A program made the position numbers and the translations under genes. DNA of 64,000 bases from Bacteroidales bacterium (GTDB lineage: Bacteria; Bacteroidota; Bacteroidia; Bacteroidales; F082): NCBI GenBank assembly GCA_024400455.1, contig JAKSMU010000002.1:1-64000 (forward strand). The letters run 5' to 3'. Every line of letters begins with the position of its first letter. Position 1 is the stretch's first letter. Shown here in pieces: positions 33,871 to 44,551 of the stretch. The notes beneath the pieces were generated by a model, which was not told the origin of the DNA, did no database searches, and saw only the letters and a list, made by a program, of their open reading frames with translations.

Positions 33871-36066
33871 TCAACGTTTTTTCTTCGCCTTTTTCTTCCC
33901 CGTCCCGTCATCCAGAATTTCGAAGTCCATCTGGCGCTTGAACAGGTCGACGGCCTTGATTCTGACCTTCACTTCGTCGCCTAACTGAATGACCTTGCCG
34001 GTGTCCTCACCAATGACGCGGAAATTGTCTTCGTCGAGGAAATAATAGTCGCCAGGCAAATCCTCGTAGCGCACCATGCCTTCGCACTTGTTGCCTTTCA
34101 GTTCGACATAAACGCCCCATTTGCTCACACCTGAAACCAAGCCATCGAACACTTGGCCGATCTTGTCCTGCAAGTATTCGGCCTGCTTGAATTTCACCGA
34201 CTGGCGTTCCATTTCTTCGGCCTGTTTTTCCATGTCGCTTGAGTGCAGGCACATTTCCTCATATTTCTTTTTGTCGGCAGACGGCTGACCGTCAATCAGG
34301 TAACGCTCAATCAGGCGGTGAACCATCAGGTCGGGATAACGACGGATAGGCGAAGTGAAATGCGTGTAGTAATCGAATGCCAAGCCATAGTGACCGATGT
34401 TGTCGGTGGTATAGACGGCCTTTGCCATGGTGCGGACAGCCACTTGCTCCACCAGATTCTTTTCGCCCTTACCTTCGACATCTTTAAACAGTTTGTTGTA
34501 GGAACTGACCAGTTTCGAGCGCGTGCTGATGTCCATCGAATAGCCCAAACGCGAAATCAAGAGGATGAACTTGTTCAGTTTCTCAGGATTCGGCTCATCG
34601 TGGACACGGAAGACAAAAGTATGGTTTTTCCACTTGCTTTGCTTGCCTCCGAAGGTTTCGGCCACCGTGCGGTTGGCCAGCAGCATGAAGTCTTCAATCA
34701 GTTCGTGCGACTCGTTTTGCTCACGGATATAAGTATCGATAGGTTTCTTGTTTTCGTCGAGAATGAACTTCACCTCTTCCGAATGGAAATTGATGCTACC
34801 TGCCGCCATGCGTTTTTCGCGGAGCTTGGTAGCCAGTTTGTTGAAAGTGAGAATCTCTTCCTTGTAATCGCCATCACCGCCTTCAATCATGGCCTGAACC
34901 TCTTCGTAAGTGTAACGGCGGCAGGATTTTATGATGGTCTTTCCAATCCAATTGTTATAGATGTTAGCATCATCGTCCATTTCGAAAACGACCGAGAAAG
35001 TGAGTTTTTCCTCATCGGGACGCAAGGAACAGACGTTGTTGCACAGTTTTTCAGGCAGCATCGGGATGGTTCTGTCGACCAGATAAACCGAAGTGCCGCG
35101 GCTCAAAGCTTCCTTGTCGATGGCCGAACCCGGCGTGACGTAATGCGAAACATCGGCAATGTGAACGCCCGCCTCCCAATGTCCGTTTTCCAATTTGCGC
35201 AGCGAGATGGCATCGTCGAAGTCCTTAGCATCGGCTGGGTCGATGGTGACGGTGAACACATCGCGGAAATCGCGGCGTTTCCTGATTTCTTCCGCCTTGA
35301 TTTTCACTGGAATACTTGCCGCTTCCTTTTCAACCTCTTCAGGAAAATCTATCGGATATTCATGCGCCGCAAGGATGGATTCCATCTCCACATCGTTTTC
35401 GCCAGGCGTGCCCAACACGCGAACGATTTCACCAAACGGGTTGCCCGAACCGTCAGGCCAATCTACCAAATGAACGATGACTTTTTGTCCGTCCTTGGCG
35501 CCATTCAGCTCGCCTTTCGGAACGAAAATATCGACCGGAATCGATTCCATATCGGGCACCACAAACACATAGCCGCGTGTGATGCGCAAGACGCCGACAA
35601 AATCGGTATGCTTTCTTTCCAACACCTCAACAATCTCACCCTCAGGCTTTTTATTATTGCGTTTCGGGAACATCGCCACACGCACGCGGTCGCCATGCAA
35701 GGCCTTGCCCGTGTTGTTGGAAGCGATGAAAATGTCTTCACCGTCCTCGTCATCCAAAACCACATACGCCTTGCCCGTCGATTTCATATCCACCGTGCCT
35801 TCCACATACTGCGTCTTCGGGCCAAATTGCGACAAGCCCGCAGCACTCATGACATAACTGTAAGGTTTTGCTTCATCGAGCAAGCCTTTGTCTTTTAAAT
35901 CAATAAGGATATTGTAGACCACATCCTTTCCTGCTTGGTCCTTGATGCCCAGCACTTTGCAGACCTGTTTATAGTTCTTCGGACGGAATGGTTCTTCGAC
36001 AAAAATGCCTAAAATAGCACTTGTAAATGTGCTCAACTTGTTTTCTATTCTTTTCTTTTTTGCCAT
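33871..36066 (-). CDS. rnr: Ribonuclease R
   Basis: A 731-residue RNase II-superfamily 3'-5' exoribonuclease. Layout: N-terminal winged-helix/cold-shock domains (about 1-220), the RNB catalytic domain (about 255-590) with the four-Asp metal site in TIDPADAKDFDDAIS near residue 282 and the typical ADVSHYV and PMLPEKLCNNVCSL motifs, and a C-terminal S1 domain (about 630-715) followed by a basic tail KKKAKKKR. It degrades structured RNA in the cytoplasm. The promoter at 36188 gives a leader of about 115 nt. Confidence 0.95.
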   Translation of the reverse strand: MAKKKRIENKLSTFTSAILGIFVEEPFRPKNYKQVCKVLGIKDQAGKDVVYNILIDLKDKGLLDEAKPYSYVMSAAGLSQFGPKTQYVEGTVDMKSTGKAYVVLDDEDGEDIFIASNNTGKALHGDRVRVAMFPKRNNKKPEGEIVEVLERKHTDFVGVLRITRGYVFVVPDMESIPVDIFVPKGELNGAKDGQKVIVHLVDWPDGSGNPFGEIVRVLGTPGENDVEMESILAAHEYPIDFPEEVEKEAASIPVKIKAEEIRKRRDFRDVFTVTIDPADAKDFDDAISLRKLENGHWEAGVHIADVSHYVTPGSAIDKEALSRGTSVYLVDRTIPMLPEKLCNNVCSLRPDEEKLTFSVVFEMDDDANIYNNWIGKTIIKSCRRYTYEEVQAMIEGGDGDYKEEILTFNKLATKLREKRMAAGSINFHSEEVKFILDENKKPIDTYIREQNESHELIEDFMLLANRTVAETFGGKQSKWKNHTFVFRVHDEPNPEKLNKFILLISRLGYSMDISTRSKLVSSYNKLFKDVEGKGEKNLVEQVAVRTMAKAVYTTDNIGHYGLAFDYYTHFTSPIRRYPDLMVHRLIERYLIDGQPSADKKKYEEMCLHSSDMEKQAEEMERQSVKFKQAEYLQDKIGQVFDGLVSGVSKWGVYVELKGNKCEGMVRYEDLPGDYYFLDEDNFRVIGEDTGKVIQLGDEVKVRIKAVDLFKRQMDFEILDDGTGKKKAKKKR

Positions 36067-36187
36067 AATGTTCTAATTTTTAATGTTTTTTAATCTTTCA
36101 TATCAAGCGATTCTCCAACCCAATACAAACACACCGCCATTATGATGAAAAACGCAACAAAATATCCATTTGTTTTTGTTTCCGCTG

Positions 36188-36195
36188 CAAAAATA
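36188..36195 (-). promoter_or_regulatory. -7 element for rnr, with long leader
   Basis: Minus-strand TATTTTTG, exact TAnnTTTG, 121 bases before the rnr ATG. The leader between has no obvious terminator-like hairpin. Confidence 0.55.
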
Positions 36196-36277
36196 ATCAA
36201 ATCAAACGATTAGCATGTTGATAATTTTGTTGATAAAAAAATTTCGCCGTTTTTTTGTGCAGAAAAATGAAAAGATT

Positions 36278-36285
36278 TACTTTTG
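36278..36285 (+). promoter_or_regulatory. Near-consensus promoter of nrdD-nrdG
   Basis: TACTTTTG with a TTTG -33 element at 36254-36257, exactly 20 bases between: the best full Bacteroidota promoter in the window. Leader of about 72 nt contains a small hairpin CTCTG-GAAAT-CAGAG. Confidence 0.7.
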
Positions 36286-36361
36286 CAAAACGAGCAATAC
36301 CAAGATACAAATTTACTTAAAACTCTGGAAATCAGAGAATAATTGAAAACGAGCACATAAT

Positions 36362-38470
36362 ATGAGCAACGGCGGACTGTACATTACCAAAAGAGACGGA
36401 AAGGAAGAAGCCTTTTCCGTTGAGAAGATAAAAATAGCCATTAGCAAGGCTTTTCTGGCATCGGGATTCTATGCCACCGACGAAGATTTGAACTCCATTC
36501 TGAGTCGCGTCAGGGTGACCAACGGCATGACCGTTGAAGACATCCAGAACCAAGTGGAAACCGCACTGATGGCCGAACAGTATTACACCGTGGCGAAGAA
36601 TTACATTCTTTACCGCCAAAAGCATACTGAAGACCGTGAAATTCACGAGAAAATCGAGTTTTTGAGTAATTACTGCGACGCTTCCAACGCTGCAACAGGT
36701 TCGAAATACGATGCCAACGCCAATGTGGAGAAAAAAAACATTGCCACGCTGATTGGCGAATTGCCCAAGTCGAGTTTCATCCGCATCAACCGCCGCATGC
36801 TCACCGACCGCATCAAGGAAGTGTATGGTAAGGAATTGGCTGACAGATACATGTATCTGCTCAACAACCACTTTATCTATAAAAACGATGAGACTTCGCT
36901 GGCCAATTACTGTGCTTCCATCACCATGTATCCTTGGCTTCTGGAAGGCACCAAGTCCATCGGCGGCAATTCCACCGCTCCGACCAACTTGCGCTCGTTC
37001 TGCGGCGGATTCATCAACATGGTGTTCATGGTCTCCTCTCAGCTTTCGGGAGCCTGCGCCACGCCTGAATTCCTGATGTACATGAACTATTTCATCGGCT
37101 TGGAATACGGCACCGATTATTATAAGCGCGCCGATGAGGTGGTTGACTATTCCTTGAAAAAGCGCACCATCGACAAAGTCATCACCGATTGCTTCCAGCA
37201 GATTGTCTACTCGCTCAACCAGCCTGCCGGTGCCCGCAATTACCAGTCGGTGTTCTGGAATATAGCCTACTACGACAAAAATTATTTTGAATCGCTGTTC
37301 GGCAACTTCTATTTCCCTGACGGCACAAAACCCTATTGGGAATCACTAAGTTGGCTGCAAAAACGCTTCATGAAATGGTTCAACGCCGAGCGTCAGCGTG
37401 CTGTGTTGACTTTCCCGGTCGAAACCATGGCTTTGCTCTCGAAAGACGGTGATGTCATCGATACGGAATGGGGCGATTTCACGGCTGAGATGTATGCCGA
37501 AGGCCATTCGTTCTTCACTTATTTGAGCGATAACGCCGATTCGCTGTCGTCGTGCTGCCGCCTGCGCAACGAAATCCAGGACAATGGTTTCAGCTACACC
37601 TTGGGTGCTGGTGGCGTTTCCACCGGTTCAAAGAGCGTGCTGACCATCAACTTGAACCGCTGCATCCAGTATGCCGTGCGCAACAACATGCACTATCTCA
37701 CTTTCTTGGAGGAAATCGTCGACCTCTGCCACAAGGTGCAAATCTGCTACAACGAAAATCTGAAAAACCTGCTGAACAAAGGCATGCTGCCGCTGTTCGA
37801 TGCCGGCTACATCAACATTGCGCGCCAATACCTCACCATCGGTGTGAACGGCTTGGTGGAAGCTGCCGAATTCATGAAGATTCAGATTACGGATAATCCT
37901 GATTATGAGAAATTCGTGCAGGATATCTTAGGCTTGATTGAAACCTACAACAGGAAATACCGCTCCAAGGAACTGATGTTTAACTGCGAAATGATTCCTG
38001 CCGAAAACGTAGGCGTGAAGCACGCCAAATGGGACAAGGAAGACGGTTATGAAGTCCACCGCGACTGCTACAACAGCTATTTCTACATCGTGGAAGACCC
38101 GAACACCAACGTCCTTGACAAATTCCGTCTGCATGGCGAAAAATACATCAAGCATCTGACAGGAGGTTCGGCCCTGCACATGAATCTGGAAGAGCATTTA
38201 AGCCAGGCGCAATACCGCCAACTGCTGAGAGTGGCCGCTCGCGAAGGCTGCAACTATTTTACTTTCAACATTCCGAACACCATCTGCAACGACTGCGGAC
38301 ACATCGACAAACGCTATCTGAAGGAATGTCCGCATTGCCACAGCCACAATGTCGATTACCTGACCCGCATCATCGGCTATCTGAAGCGCATCAGCAACTT
38401 CTCCGAAGCACGCCAAGAGGAAGCCAACCGCAGGTATTATGACAAGAGGAATAGCGAATGTTTGAATTAA
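36362..38470 (+). CDS. nrdD: Anaerobic (class III) ribonucleoside-triphosphate reductase
   Basis: A 702-residue glycyl-radical enzyme. An ATP-cone occupies about residues 1-95 (KRDGKEEAFSVEKIK), then the NrdD barrel. The C-terminal zinc site has the CNDCGH and CPHCH pairs, followed by the radical loop RIIGYL with G672 as the expected glycyl radical. It makes dNTPs without oxygen, indicating anaerobic growth. Its activase gene nrdG follows 73 bp downstream on the same strand. Confidence 0.96.
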   Translation: MSNGGLYITKRDGKEEAFSVEKIKIAISKAFLASGFYATDEDLNSILSRVRVTNGMTVEDIQNQVETALMAEQYYTVAKNYILYRQKHTEDREIHEKIEFLSNYCDASNAATGSKYDANANVEKKNIATLIGELPKSSFIRINRRMLTDRIKEVYGKELADRYMYLLNNHFIYKNDETSLANYCASITMYPWLLEGTKSIGGNSTAPTNLRSFCGGFINMVFMVSSQLSGACATPEFLMYMNYFIGLEYGTDYYKRADEVVDYSLKKRTIDKVITDCFQQIVYSLNQPAGARNYQSVFWNIAYYDKNYFESLFGNFYFPDGTKPYWESLSWLQKRFMKWFNAERQRAVLTFPVETMALLSKDGDVIDTEWGDFTAEMYAEGHSFFTYLSDNADSLSSCCRLRNEIQDNGFSYTLGAGGVSTGSKSVLTINLNRCIQYAVRNNMHYLTFLEEIVDLCHKVQICYNENLKNLLNKGMLPLFDAGYINIARQYLTIGVNGLVEAAEFMKIQITDNPDYEKFVQDILGLIETYNRKYRSKELMFNCEMIPAENVGVKHAKWDKEDGYEVHRDCYNSYFYIVEDPNTNVLDKFRLHGEKYIKHLTGGSALHMNLEEHLSQAQYRQLLRVAAREGCNYFTFNIPNTICNDCGHIDKRYLKECPHCHSHNVDYLTRIIGYLKRISNFSEARQEEANRRYYDKRNSECLN

Positions 38471-38473
38471 ATG

Positions 38474-38526
38474 AGAATACGAGGCCACGGGAACGCGAGG
38501 TCGCGAGACCCCGAGACCTCGACATC
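38474..38526. repeat. GC-rich degenerate 8-nt tandem/palindrome in the nrdD-nrdG gap
   Basis: Just after the nrdD stop the text reads as six 8-nt units of the form xxxCGAGG/xxCGAGA, and contains the inverted pair CGAGGTC (38496-38502) and GACCTCG (38515-38521). Composition is unlike the AT-rich intergenic DNA elsewhere in the window. Confidence 0.5.
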
Positions 38527-38543
38527 AAAAAGTCCATTTTTTT

Positions 38544-39035
38544 ATGCTGAAATACGCAAATTTCGATATCGTTTTTCAAGAAGTGCCCGATGAGGTAACG
38601 CTTGCCATAAATATTACCAACTGTCCGAACCATTGCGTGGGCTGCCACAGCCCCTATCTCTGGGAAGACAAGGGAACCGTTTTAGACCGCGATGAACTTG
38701 ACCAGCTTATCAAGAAATACGCATCCGGCATCACTTGTGTCTGCTTCATGGGCGGCGACGCATCGCCTTACGATGTGGAAAGCCTTGCCATGTATCTGAA
38801 AAGCCAGCATCCGTGCCTCAAGGCAGGCTGGTATTCGGGCAAAAACGAACTGCCGAATGCTTTCCACGATGAGGTTTTCGATTACATCAAATTAGGCCGC
38901 TACGATGCCAAATATGGCCCTTTGGACTCACCTACCACCAACCAGCGCATGATGAAACGTCTGGCCGACGGACGCGTCAAGGACATTACGGAAAGGTTCA
39001 GAAGCAAAAAACAGGAAACGACAAAGCAACAATAA
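38544..39035 (+). CDS. nrdG: Anaerobic RNR-activating radical-SAM protein
   Basis: A 163-residue radical-SAM enzyme with the NrdG-type cluster motif C27-x3-C31-x2-C34 (NCPNHCVGCH) and the GGD-like FMGGDASP stretch near residue 70. It transfers the radical to NrdD Gly672 using SAM and a 4Fe-4S cluster. It follows nrdD and is closed by the terminator at 39039-39077. Confidence 0.94.
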   Translation: MLKYANFDIVFQEVPDEVTLAINITNCPNHCVGCHSPYLWEDKGTVLDRDELDQLIKKYASGITCVCFMGGDASPYDVESLAMYLKSQHPCLKAGWYSGKNELPNAFHDEVFDYIKLGRYDAKYGPLDSPTTNQRMMKRLADGRVKDITERFRSKKQETTKQQ

Positions 39036-39038
39036 AAA

Positions 39039-39077
39039 AATCCCGTGCATAGGCAGCTTGCTGCAACACACGGGATT
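39039..39077. terminator. Bidirectional terminator between nrdG and wbpB-like gene
   Basis: Outer stem AATCCCGTG/CACGGGATT (9 bp) plus inner hairpin GCAGC-TT-GCTGC (39053-39064), with an A run on the left and TTGTTTT on the right; lies between convergent genes. Confidence 0.8.
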
Positions 39078-39099
39078 GTTTTAGATAAATGCTAAAATC

Positions 39100-40077
<978 letters not shown>

Positions 40078-40097
40078 TTAATAATTTCGTTTTTTTA

Positions 40098-40141
40098 GAA
40101 ACAAATCTAAAACAAATCAAGATTTGTGAAAGATTTGTTTC
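40098..40141. repeat. Nested perfect palindrome between nagB and wbpB-like gene
   Basis: Outer arms GAAACAAATCT/AGATTTGTTTC (11 bp), inner arms ACAAATC/GATTTGT (7 bp), separated by 3-nt internal loops and closed by AA: four copies of the ACAAATC word in two inverted pairs. Neither side has a clear T run for the minus strand, so a terminator is doubtful; an operator or leader hairpin for the gene at 40068 is possible. Confidence 0.6.
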
Positions 40142-40148
40142 CAAAAAC

Positions 40149-40940
40149 TTACAGGTTATTCTTTTCAATATCCTTGAAATATTTCACGGTGCCGTAAGTC
40201 ATTTCATCGCAAGCTGCGTCATCGCAAACGATGATGCCCTTCGGATGCATTTGCAGCACGCTCACCGTCCACATCTGACTGACAGCACCTTCAATGGCGT
40301 GAGCCAAAGCGCGTGCCTTGTTGTGGCCGTTGGCCAGAATCATCACTTCGCGACTGTCCATGACCGTGCCGACACCAACTGTCAAAGCAGTCTTTGGCAC
40401 CTTATTGATGTCATTCTCGAAGAAACGTGAATTGGCAATGATTGTGTCCGTCGTTAAGGTTTTGACGCGAGTGCGCGAAGTCAGCGAGCTGCCAGGTTCG
40501 TTGAAGGCGATGTGGCCATCAGGACCGATGCCGCCCATGAAGAGGTCAATGCCGCCATAACTCTTGATTTTGACTTCGTAACGGGCACATTCAGCTTCCA
40601 AATCCTCGGCATTGCCGTTCAGAATGTTGACATTTTCTTTTTTGATGTCAATATGACTGAAGAAATTGTTCCACATGAAGCTGTGATAGCTTTCCGGATG
40701 ATTTTCAGGAATGCGCACATATTCATCCATGTTGAAAGTGACGACATTCTGGAACGAAACCTTACCTTCCCTGTGCAAACGGATCAGTTCGCGGTAAGTG
40801 CCGATTGGCGTTGAACCCGTAGGCAAGCCCAAAATGAAAGGCTTTTCAGCCGTTGGATTAAATTTATTGATGGTTTCAACGATGTGGTTGGCAGCCCAAC
40901 GCGACATTTCGTCGTAGTTGTTTTCAATGATAACTCTCAT
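40149..40940 (-). CDS. nagB: Glucosamine-6-phosphate deaminase
   Basis: A 263-residue NagB. Motifs: [12 protein letters not shown] near residue 39 (phosphate loop), TFNMDEY near residue 68 with the general-base Asp, and [19 protein letters not shown] near residue 134 with the Asp/His/Glu relay. It turns glucosamine-6-phosphate into fructose-6-phosphate and ammonia, the last step of GlcNAc and sialic-acid catabolism, linking it to the nan genes 15-30 kb away; nagA is not in the window. Confidence 0.95.
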   Translation of the reverse strand: MRVIIENNYDEMSRWAANHIVETINKFNPTAEKPFILGLPTGSTPIGTYRELIRLHREGKVSFQNVVTFNMDEYVRIPENHPESYHSFMWNNFFSHIDIKKENVNILNGNAEDLEAECARYEVKIKSYGGIDLFMGGIGPDGHIAFNEPGSSLTSRTRVKTLTTDTIIANSRFFENDINKVPKTALTVGVGTVMDSREVMILANGHNKARALAHAIEGAVSQMWTVSVLQMHPKGIIVCDDAACDEMTYGTVKYFKDIEKNNL

Positions 40941-40989
40941 GATTTTAGTGATTTAAGATTTAAAAATTTAATGATTCAAGAATTTTAGA

Positions 40990-41066
40990 GGTTGTCAGTT
41001 TTCAGTCATCAGTTATCAGTTTTTTCGATTTAAACTGAAAACTGTGAACCGAAAACTGAAAACCAT
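40990..41066. repeat. CAGTTTTCAGT-type imperfect inverted repeat
   Basis: The spacer upstream of nagB contains repeated CAGTTTTCAGT / CAGTTATCAGT words on the left and AAACTGAAAACTG / AAAACTGAAAACC on the right, able to pair into an imperfect hairpin. It is a low-complexity palindrome of unknown role. Confidence 0.5.
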
Positions 41067-41068
41067 TA

Positions 41069-43270
41069 TTAATTAGACTTGATTTCTTTTACGTGAGCAA
41101 TGAATTTCTCGGTTTCTTCCTTGATTTGTTTCACGAAACTTGTTTCTTCAATGGTTCCGATGACGGCAATTTTTTCTTTTTCGTTACGGAAAGTAGCATT
41201 GCGGTATGGATTTTCATAGTCCTTCTTTCTGGATTCAAATACTTGATTACAAATGTATTGCTGAATCTCCATTGCCTTGTCAAGCGTTTCGTTCCATGCT
41301 TCTTGACTTAGATTATCTGTCTGAAGCAGATACAACAACGAAAGGTAGGAATGACGCAATTTTTCCTGCTGATAGTTTTCCCACAACTCATTGTAACGGT
41401 GATGAATTTCGTCCCAAGTGTTGAGAACGCCTTCGTTGATGTCCTTGCGAAGCTGTTCAACATATTCGCCAGGCATCATCTGACCACCCAAATTTATCCA
41501 TTCACGGAGGCGCTTGCCCTCAAACATATTATTGAGTTTTTCTATGCTATTTTCCTTGTTTTCATCAAGATAATGAATGATATTCTTCACAGCATAGTAC
41601 AAAATCATTTCGCCGTAGGCGTTGTAGGCCTTACGCGGTTTCAGGATTCTCACCTTGCGCTTGCCTTTTTCCATGCCTTCACCGAAAACCTCAAGTGAAT
41701 CAACATATTCCGGCTGATTGATCAGCAGATTCTGACCGATTTGACGCAATTCCTTGTTTTCATATTCCGAAAAATCGACTTTCGACTTGATAAGATGCGC
41801 CTTTGCCGTCCAGACTTCCAACAATTTGCGAGCAGCAATAGTTTCTTCCATTGTATCGGGAGCAAAAGTCTCAAATTCGATATTTTGTATCTTGCGTTTG
41901 CGCTTGTCGCGACTTTGGTATTTTGAGGTGTTACGCGCCATAGCGTACATGTTGTACATCCACCAATAGGCAGGCATCACTTCCAGTTCGTTGCTTTTCG
42001 TATTATTGTTGACCAAACTGAATGGCAGTCTGATATTCAACTCATTAGGATAGTCGGCTTTCGACAGTATGGTGAACGAAGCAAACCTTGAAGAATGTTT
42101 CACGCTCGAGCACAGGCCTGGCCAGAAGCCACGCGATGCCACGATTTCACCATCGGCAGCACGGCTGTTGTGGTTGGAGCCAATGGTCGCACCAGCCGCC
42201 ATATTGCTCTGACCCATGATGCAGGCCGAAATCAGGAAGGAATTGTTGTGGTGCTGTTCGTGCGATGGGAAAATCAGATTGTTCAACACTTCGCAGCACG
42301 AAATCGTGGAATTGTCGCCCAAAACAGAGTGAATCAGGCGGGCACCGTATTTTAAATTGCAATTGTCGCCCAAAACAAAACGCGTAGCCACAACGGAATA
42401 GAAAATGCGGCAGCCATAACCCGTAATGCCGTTCACCAGAATGACGCCTTCGCCAATTTGCGTAGGCTCTTCCTCCGATGAATTGATGGTGATATTCTTT
42501 AACTTACTGGCACCCTTGATGTAGCAATAAGGACCAATTTTAGCATCCTTCAAAATCCACGAATTCTTGATGACACTCGACTCGCCGATGGTGCCGTAAT
42601 AGCCACGATGACTGTCAACGCTGTTTTGTGTGATTTCCTTCAAGCGTTGTTGCAGTTTCGTGTCATCGGCATATTTTGCCCAAAGGTAAGCATCGGCAGT
42701 AATCATGCCATCGAAAGGCAAAATACTGCGGCCACCCGCCTCATTCATCACTTCCAAGGTCACGCGGACATCTTCCGGTTCGCCTTCCTTGATGATGCCA
42801 TTTCCGAATTTCGAGTGGTCGGTGGTGCAGATTTCCTGAATGTTGAAAAGAATGCAGTTGTCACCAACGATGTAATTAGCCATGTAATGCACATCATGAA
42901 TGGCAACGTTATCACCTATGTCACAAGAGATTATGCTACTATCGGTAATGCCGACCGGAACGCGCAAATCGTGATATTGCAAGACTTCGCATTTCACACG
43001 GCCGATGCGCACCATGCCAAAAAAGCGATTGTTGCGAATCATGATTGGGTCGAATTCATCCGTGACCCAAATATCGTCCCAATTGGTGGCGGAATTGCTG
43101 TTTTTCACCAATTGCTCAACCTCATCGGAACGCAGATGACGCCAGCCATTGGCCGGTTTCTTCACTTGTAAGTTACGATAGTAATACTCATCGTGACCAT
43201 CGTGGAGATACTTCTCGTCGATGAAGTTCTTATATATTTTATCGTATGCTATTAATGTTACTTTATCCAT
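41069..43270 (-). CDS. DUF4954 family protein with left-handed beta-helix
   Basis: A 733-residue cytoplasmic protein without signal. The middle (about 90-390) has hexapeptide-like turns typical of left-handed beta-helices (VGDNCILFN, IGENSS/IGPYCYI, LGDNCNLKYG, LGDNSTI), as in sugar-nucleotide acyl- and pyrophosphorylase-type transferases. The C-terminal 300 residues are helical and charged. It matches the general pattern of DUF4954 proteins of Bacteroidota and spirochaetes, whose function is not known. It sits between nagB and dTDP-sugar genes, so a role with nucleotide sugars is possible. Confidence 0.78.
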   Translation of the reverse strand: MDKVTLIAYDKIYKNFIDEKYLHDGHDEYYYRNLQVKKPANGWRHLRSDEVEQLVKNSNSATNWDDIWVTDEFDPIMIRNNRFFGMVRIGRVKCEVLQYHDLRVPVGITDSSIISCDIGDNVAIHDVHYMANYIVGDNCILFNIQEICTTDHSKFGNGIIKEGEPEDVRVTLEVMNEAGGRSILPFDGMITADAYLWAKYADDTKLQQRLKEITQNSVDSHRGYYGTIGESSVIKNSWILKDAKIGPYCYIKGASKLKNITINSSEEEPTQIGEGVILVNGITGYGCRIFYSVVATRFVLGDNCNLKYGARLIHSVLGDNSTISCCEVLNNLIFPSHEQHHNNSFLISACIMGQSNMAAGATIGSNHNSRAADGEIVASRGFWPGLCSSVKHSSRFASFTILSKADYPNELNIRLPFSLVNNNTKSNELEVMPAYWWMYNMYAMARNTSKYQSRDKRKRKIQNIEFETFAPDTMEETIAARKLLEVWTAKAHLIKSKVDFSEYENKELRQIGQNLLINQPEYVDSLEVFGEGMEKGKRKVRILKPRKAYNAYGEMILYYAVKNIIHYLDENKENSIEKLNNMFEGKRLREWINLGGQMMPGEYVEQLRKDINEGVLNTWDEIHHRYNELWENYQQEKLRHSYLSLLYLLQTDNLSQEAWNETLDKAMEIQQYICNQVFESRKKDYENPYRNATFRNEKEKIAVIGTIEETSFVKQIKEETEKFIAHVKEIKSN

Positions 43271-43407
43271 TTGATTATGAATTTGTTGTTAAACGAAAAG
43301 GATTGTCAAACAAGGTTCGGTCCATCTTCCCATTACGGAAAGGGACTGACCACGCTGCCATACCTAATGCCTCGACAACAACAAGAATCAGTCATAGCCA
43401 AAGCACA

Positions 43408-44544
43408 TTAACGGTTTTTATACATATCGTCATAATACTTCTGGTAGTCGCCGGAAGTCACGTTATCCATCCATTCCTGATTGTCGAGATACCAGCGGAC
43501 TGTCTTTTCGATACCTTCCTCAAATTGTAAGGATGGTTCCCAGCCCAGTTCCTTTTGCAGTTTCGTGGAGTCGATGGCATAGCGCATATCGTGTCCGGCA
43601 CGGTCGGTGACGTAGGTTATCAGATCTTCATCTTCACCTTCCGGACGACCCAAAAGACGGTCGACCGTCTTTATCAAGACATGAATGATATCTATGTTTT
43701 TCCATTCGTTGAAACCGCCGATGTTGTAGGTTTCGGCAACCTTTCCTTCATGGAAAATCAAGTCTATGGCGCGGGCATGGTCTTCGACGAAGAGCCAGTC
43801 ACGCACATTTTCGCCCTTGCCATAAACAGGCAAAGGTTTGCGATGACGGATATTGTTGATAAACAATGGAATCAACTTCTCTGGGAACTGATAAGGGCCA
43901 TAGTTATTGGAGCAGTTCGTCACCACGGTAGGCATTCCGTAGGTGTCGTGGAAAGCGCGGACAAAATGGTCGGAACTTGCCTTGGCGGCACTGTACGGGC
44001 TGTGCGGCTGGTATTTCAAGTCTTCGGTGAAGAACTTCTCGCCGTAGGCCAAATGATGTTCGCCCGACGAAGCCTTTGTCGTGAAAGGAGGCTCTATGCC
44101 TTGCGGATGGGTCATTTCCAAAGCGCCATACACTTCATCGGTCGAAATGTGATAGAAACGCTTGCCTTCCCATTTTTCGGGCAGCGATTCCCAATACAGT
44201 TTGGCAGCCTGCAGCATGCTCAAGGTGCCCATCACGTTGGTCTGCGCAAAGGTAAACGGGTCCTTGATGCTGCGGTCGACATGGCTCTCAGCGGCGAGAT
44301 GAATGATGCCATCCACGTGTTCTTCCTGCATCAGCTGATAGACACCTTCGAAGTCGCAGATGTCCATCTTGACAAAGCGGTAATTCGGCTTGTTCTCAAT
44401 GTCCTTGAGGTTGGCAAGATTGCCAGCGTAAGTCAGCTTATCAAGGTTGATGATTCTATATTCAGGATATTTGTTGACAAAAAGGCGGACGACATGTGAG
44501 CCGATGAAACCGGCACCGCCTGTAATGATGATTGTACGTTTCAT
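43408..44544 (-). CDS. rfbB: dTDP-glucose 4,6-dehydratase
   Basis: A 378-residue extended SDR enzyme: GGAGFIGSHVV at residues 9-19, catalytic STDEVYG near residue 134 and YSAAKASSDH near residue 184 (YxxxK), with NNYGPYQFPEKLIP after it, which is the RfbB signature. It converts dTDP-glucose to dTDP-4-keto-6-deoxyglucose for rhamnose-type sugars. rfbA lies 7 bp upstream on the same strand; rfbC and rfbD are not in the window. Confidence 0.95.
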   Translation of the reverse strand: MKRTIIITGGAGFIGSHVVRLFVNKYPEYRIINLDKLTYAGNLANLKDIENKPNYRFVKMDICDFEGVYQLMQEEHVDGIIHLAAESHVDRSIKDPFTFAQTNVMGTLSMLQAAKLYWESLPEKWEGKRFYHISTDEVYGALEMTHPQGIEPPFTTKASSGEHHLAYGEKFFTEDLKYQPHSPYSAAKASSDHFVRAFHDTYGMPTVVTNCSNNYGPYQFPEKLIPLFINNIRHRKPLPVYGKGENVRDWLFVEDHARAIDLIFHEGKVAETYNIGGFNEWKNIDIIHVLIKTVDRLLGRPEGEDEDLITYVTDRAGHDMRYAIDSTKLQKELGWEPSLQFEEGIEKTVRWYLDNQEWMDNVTSGDYQKYYDDMYKNR

Positions 44545-44551
44545 AGTTAAG

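Noticed and set aside
34243..35898. A 551-codon open frame on the plus strand.
   Set aside because: It lies antisense to rnr, which has every RNase R motif. The antisense frame has no domain, no promoter and no coherent protein pattern.
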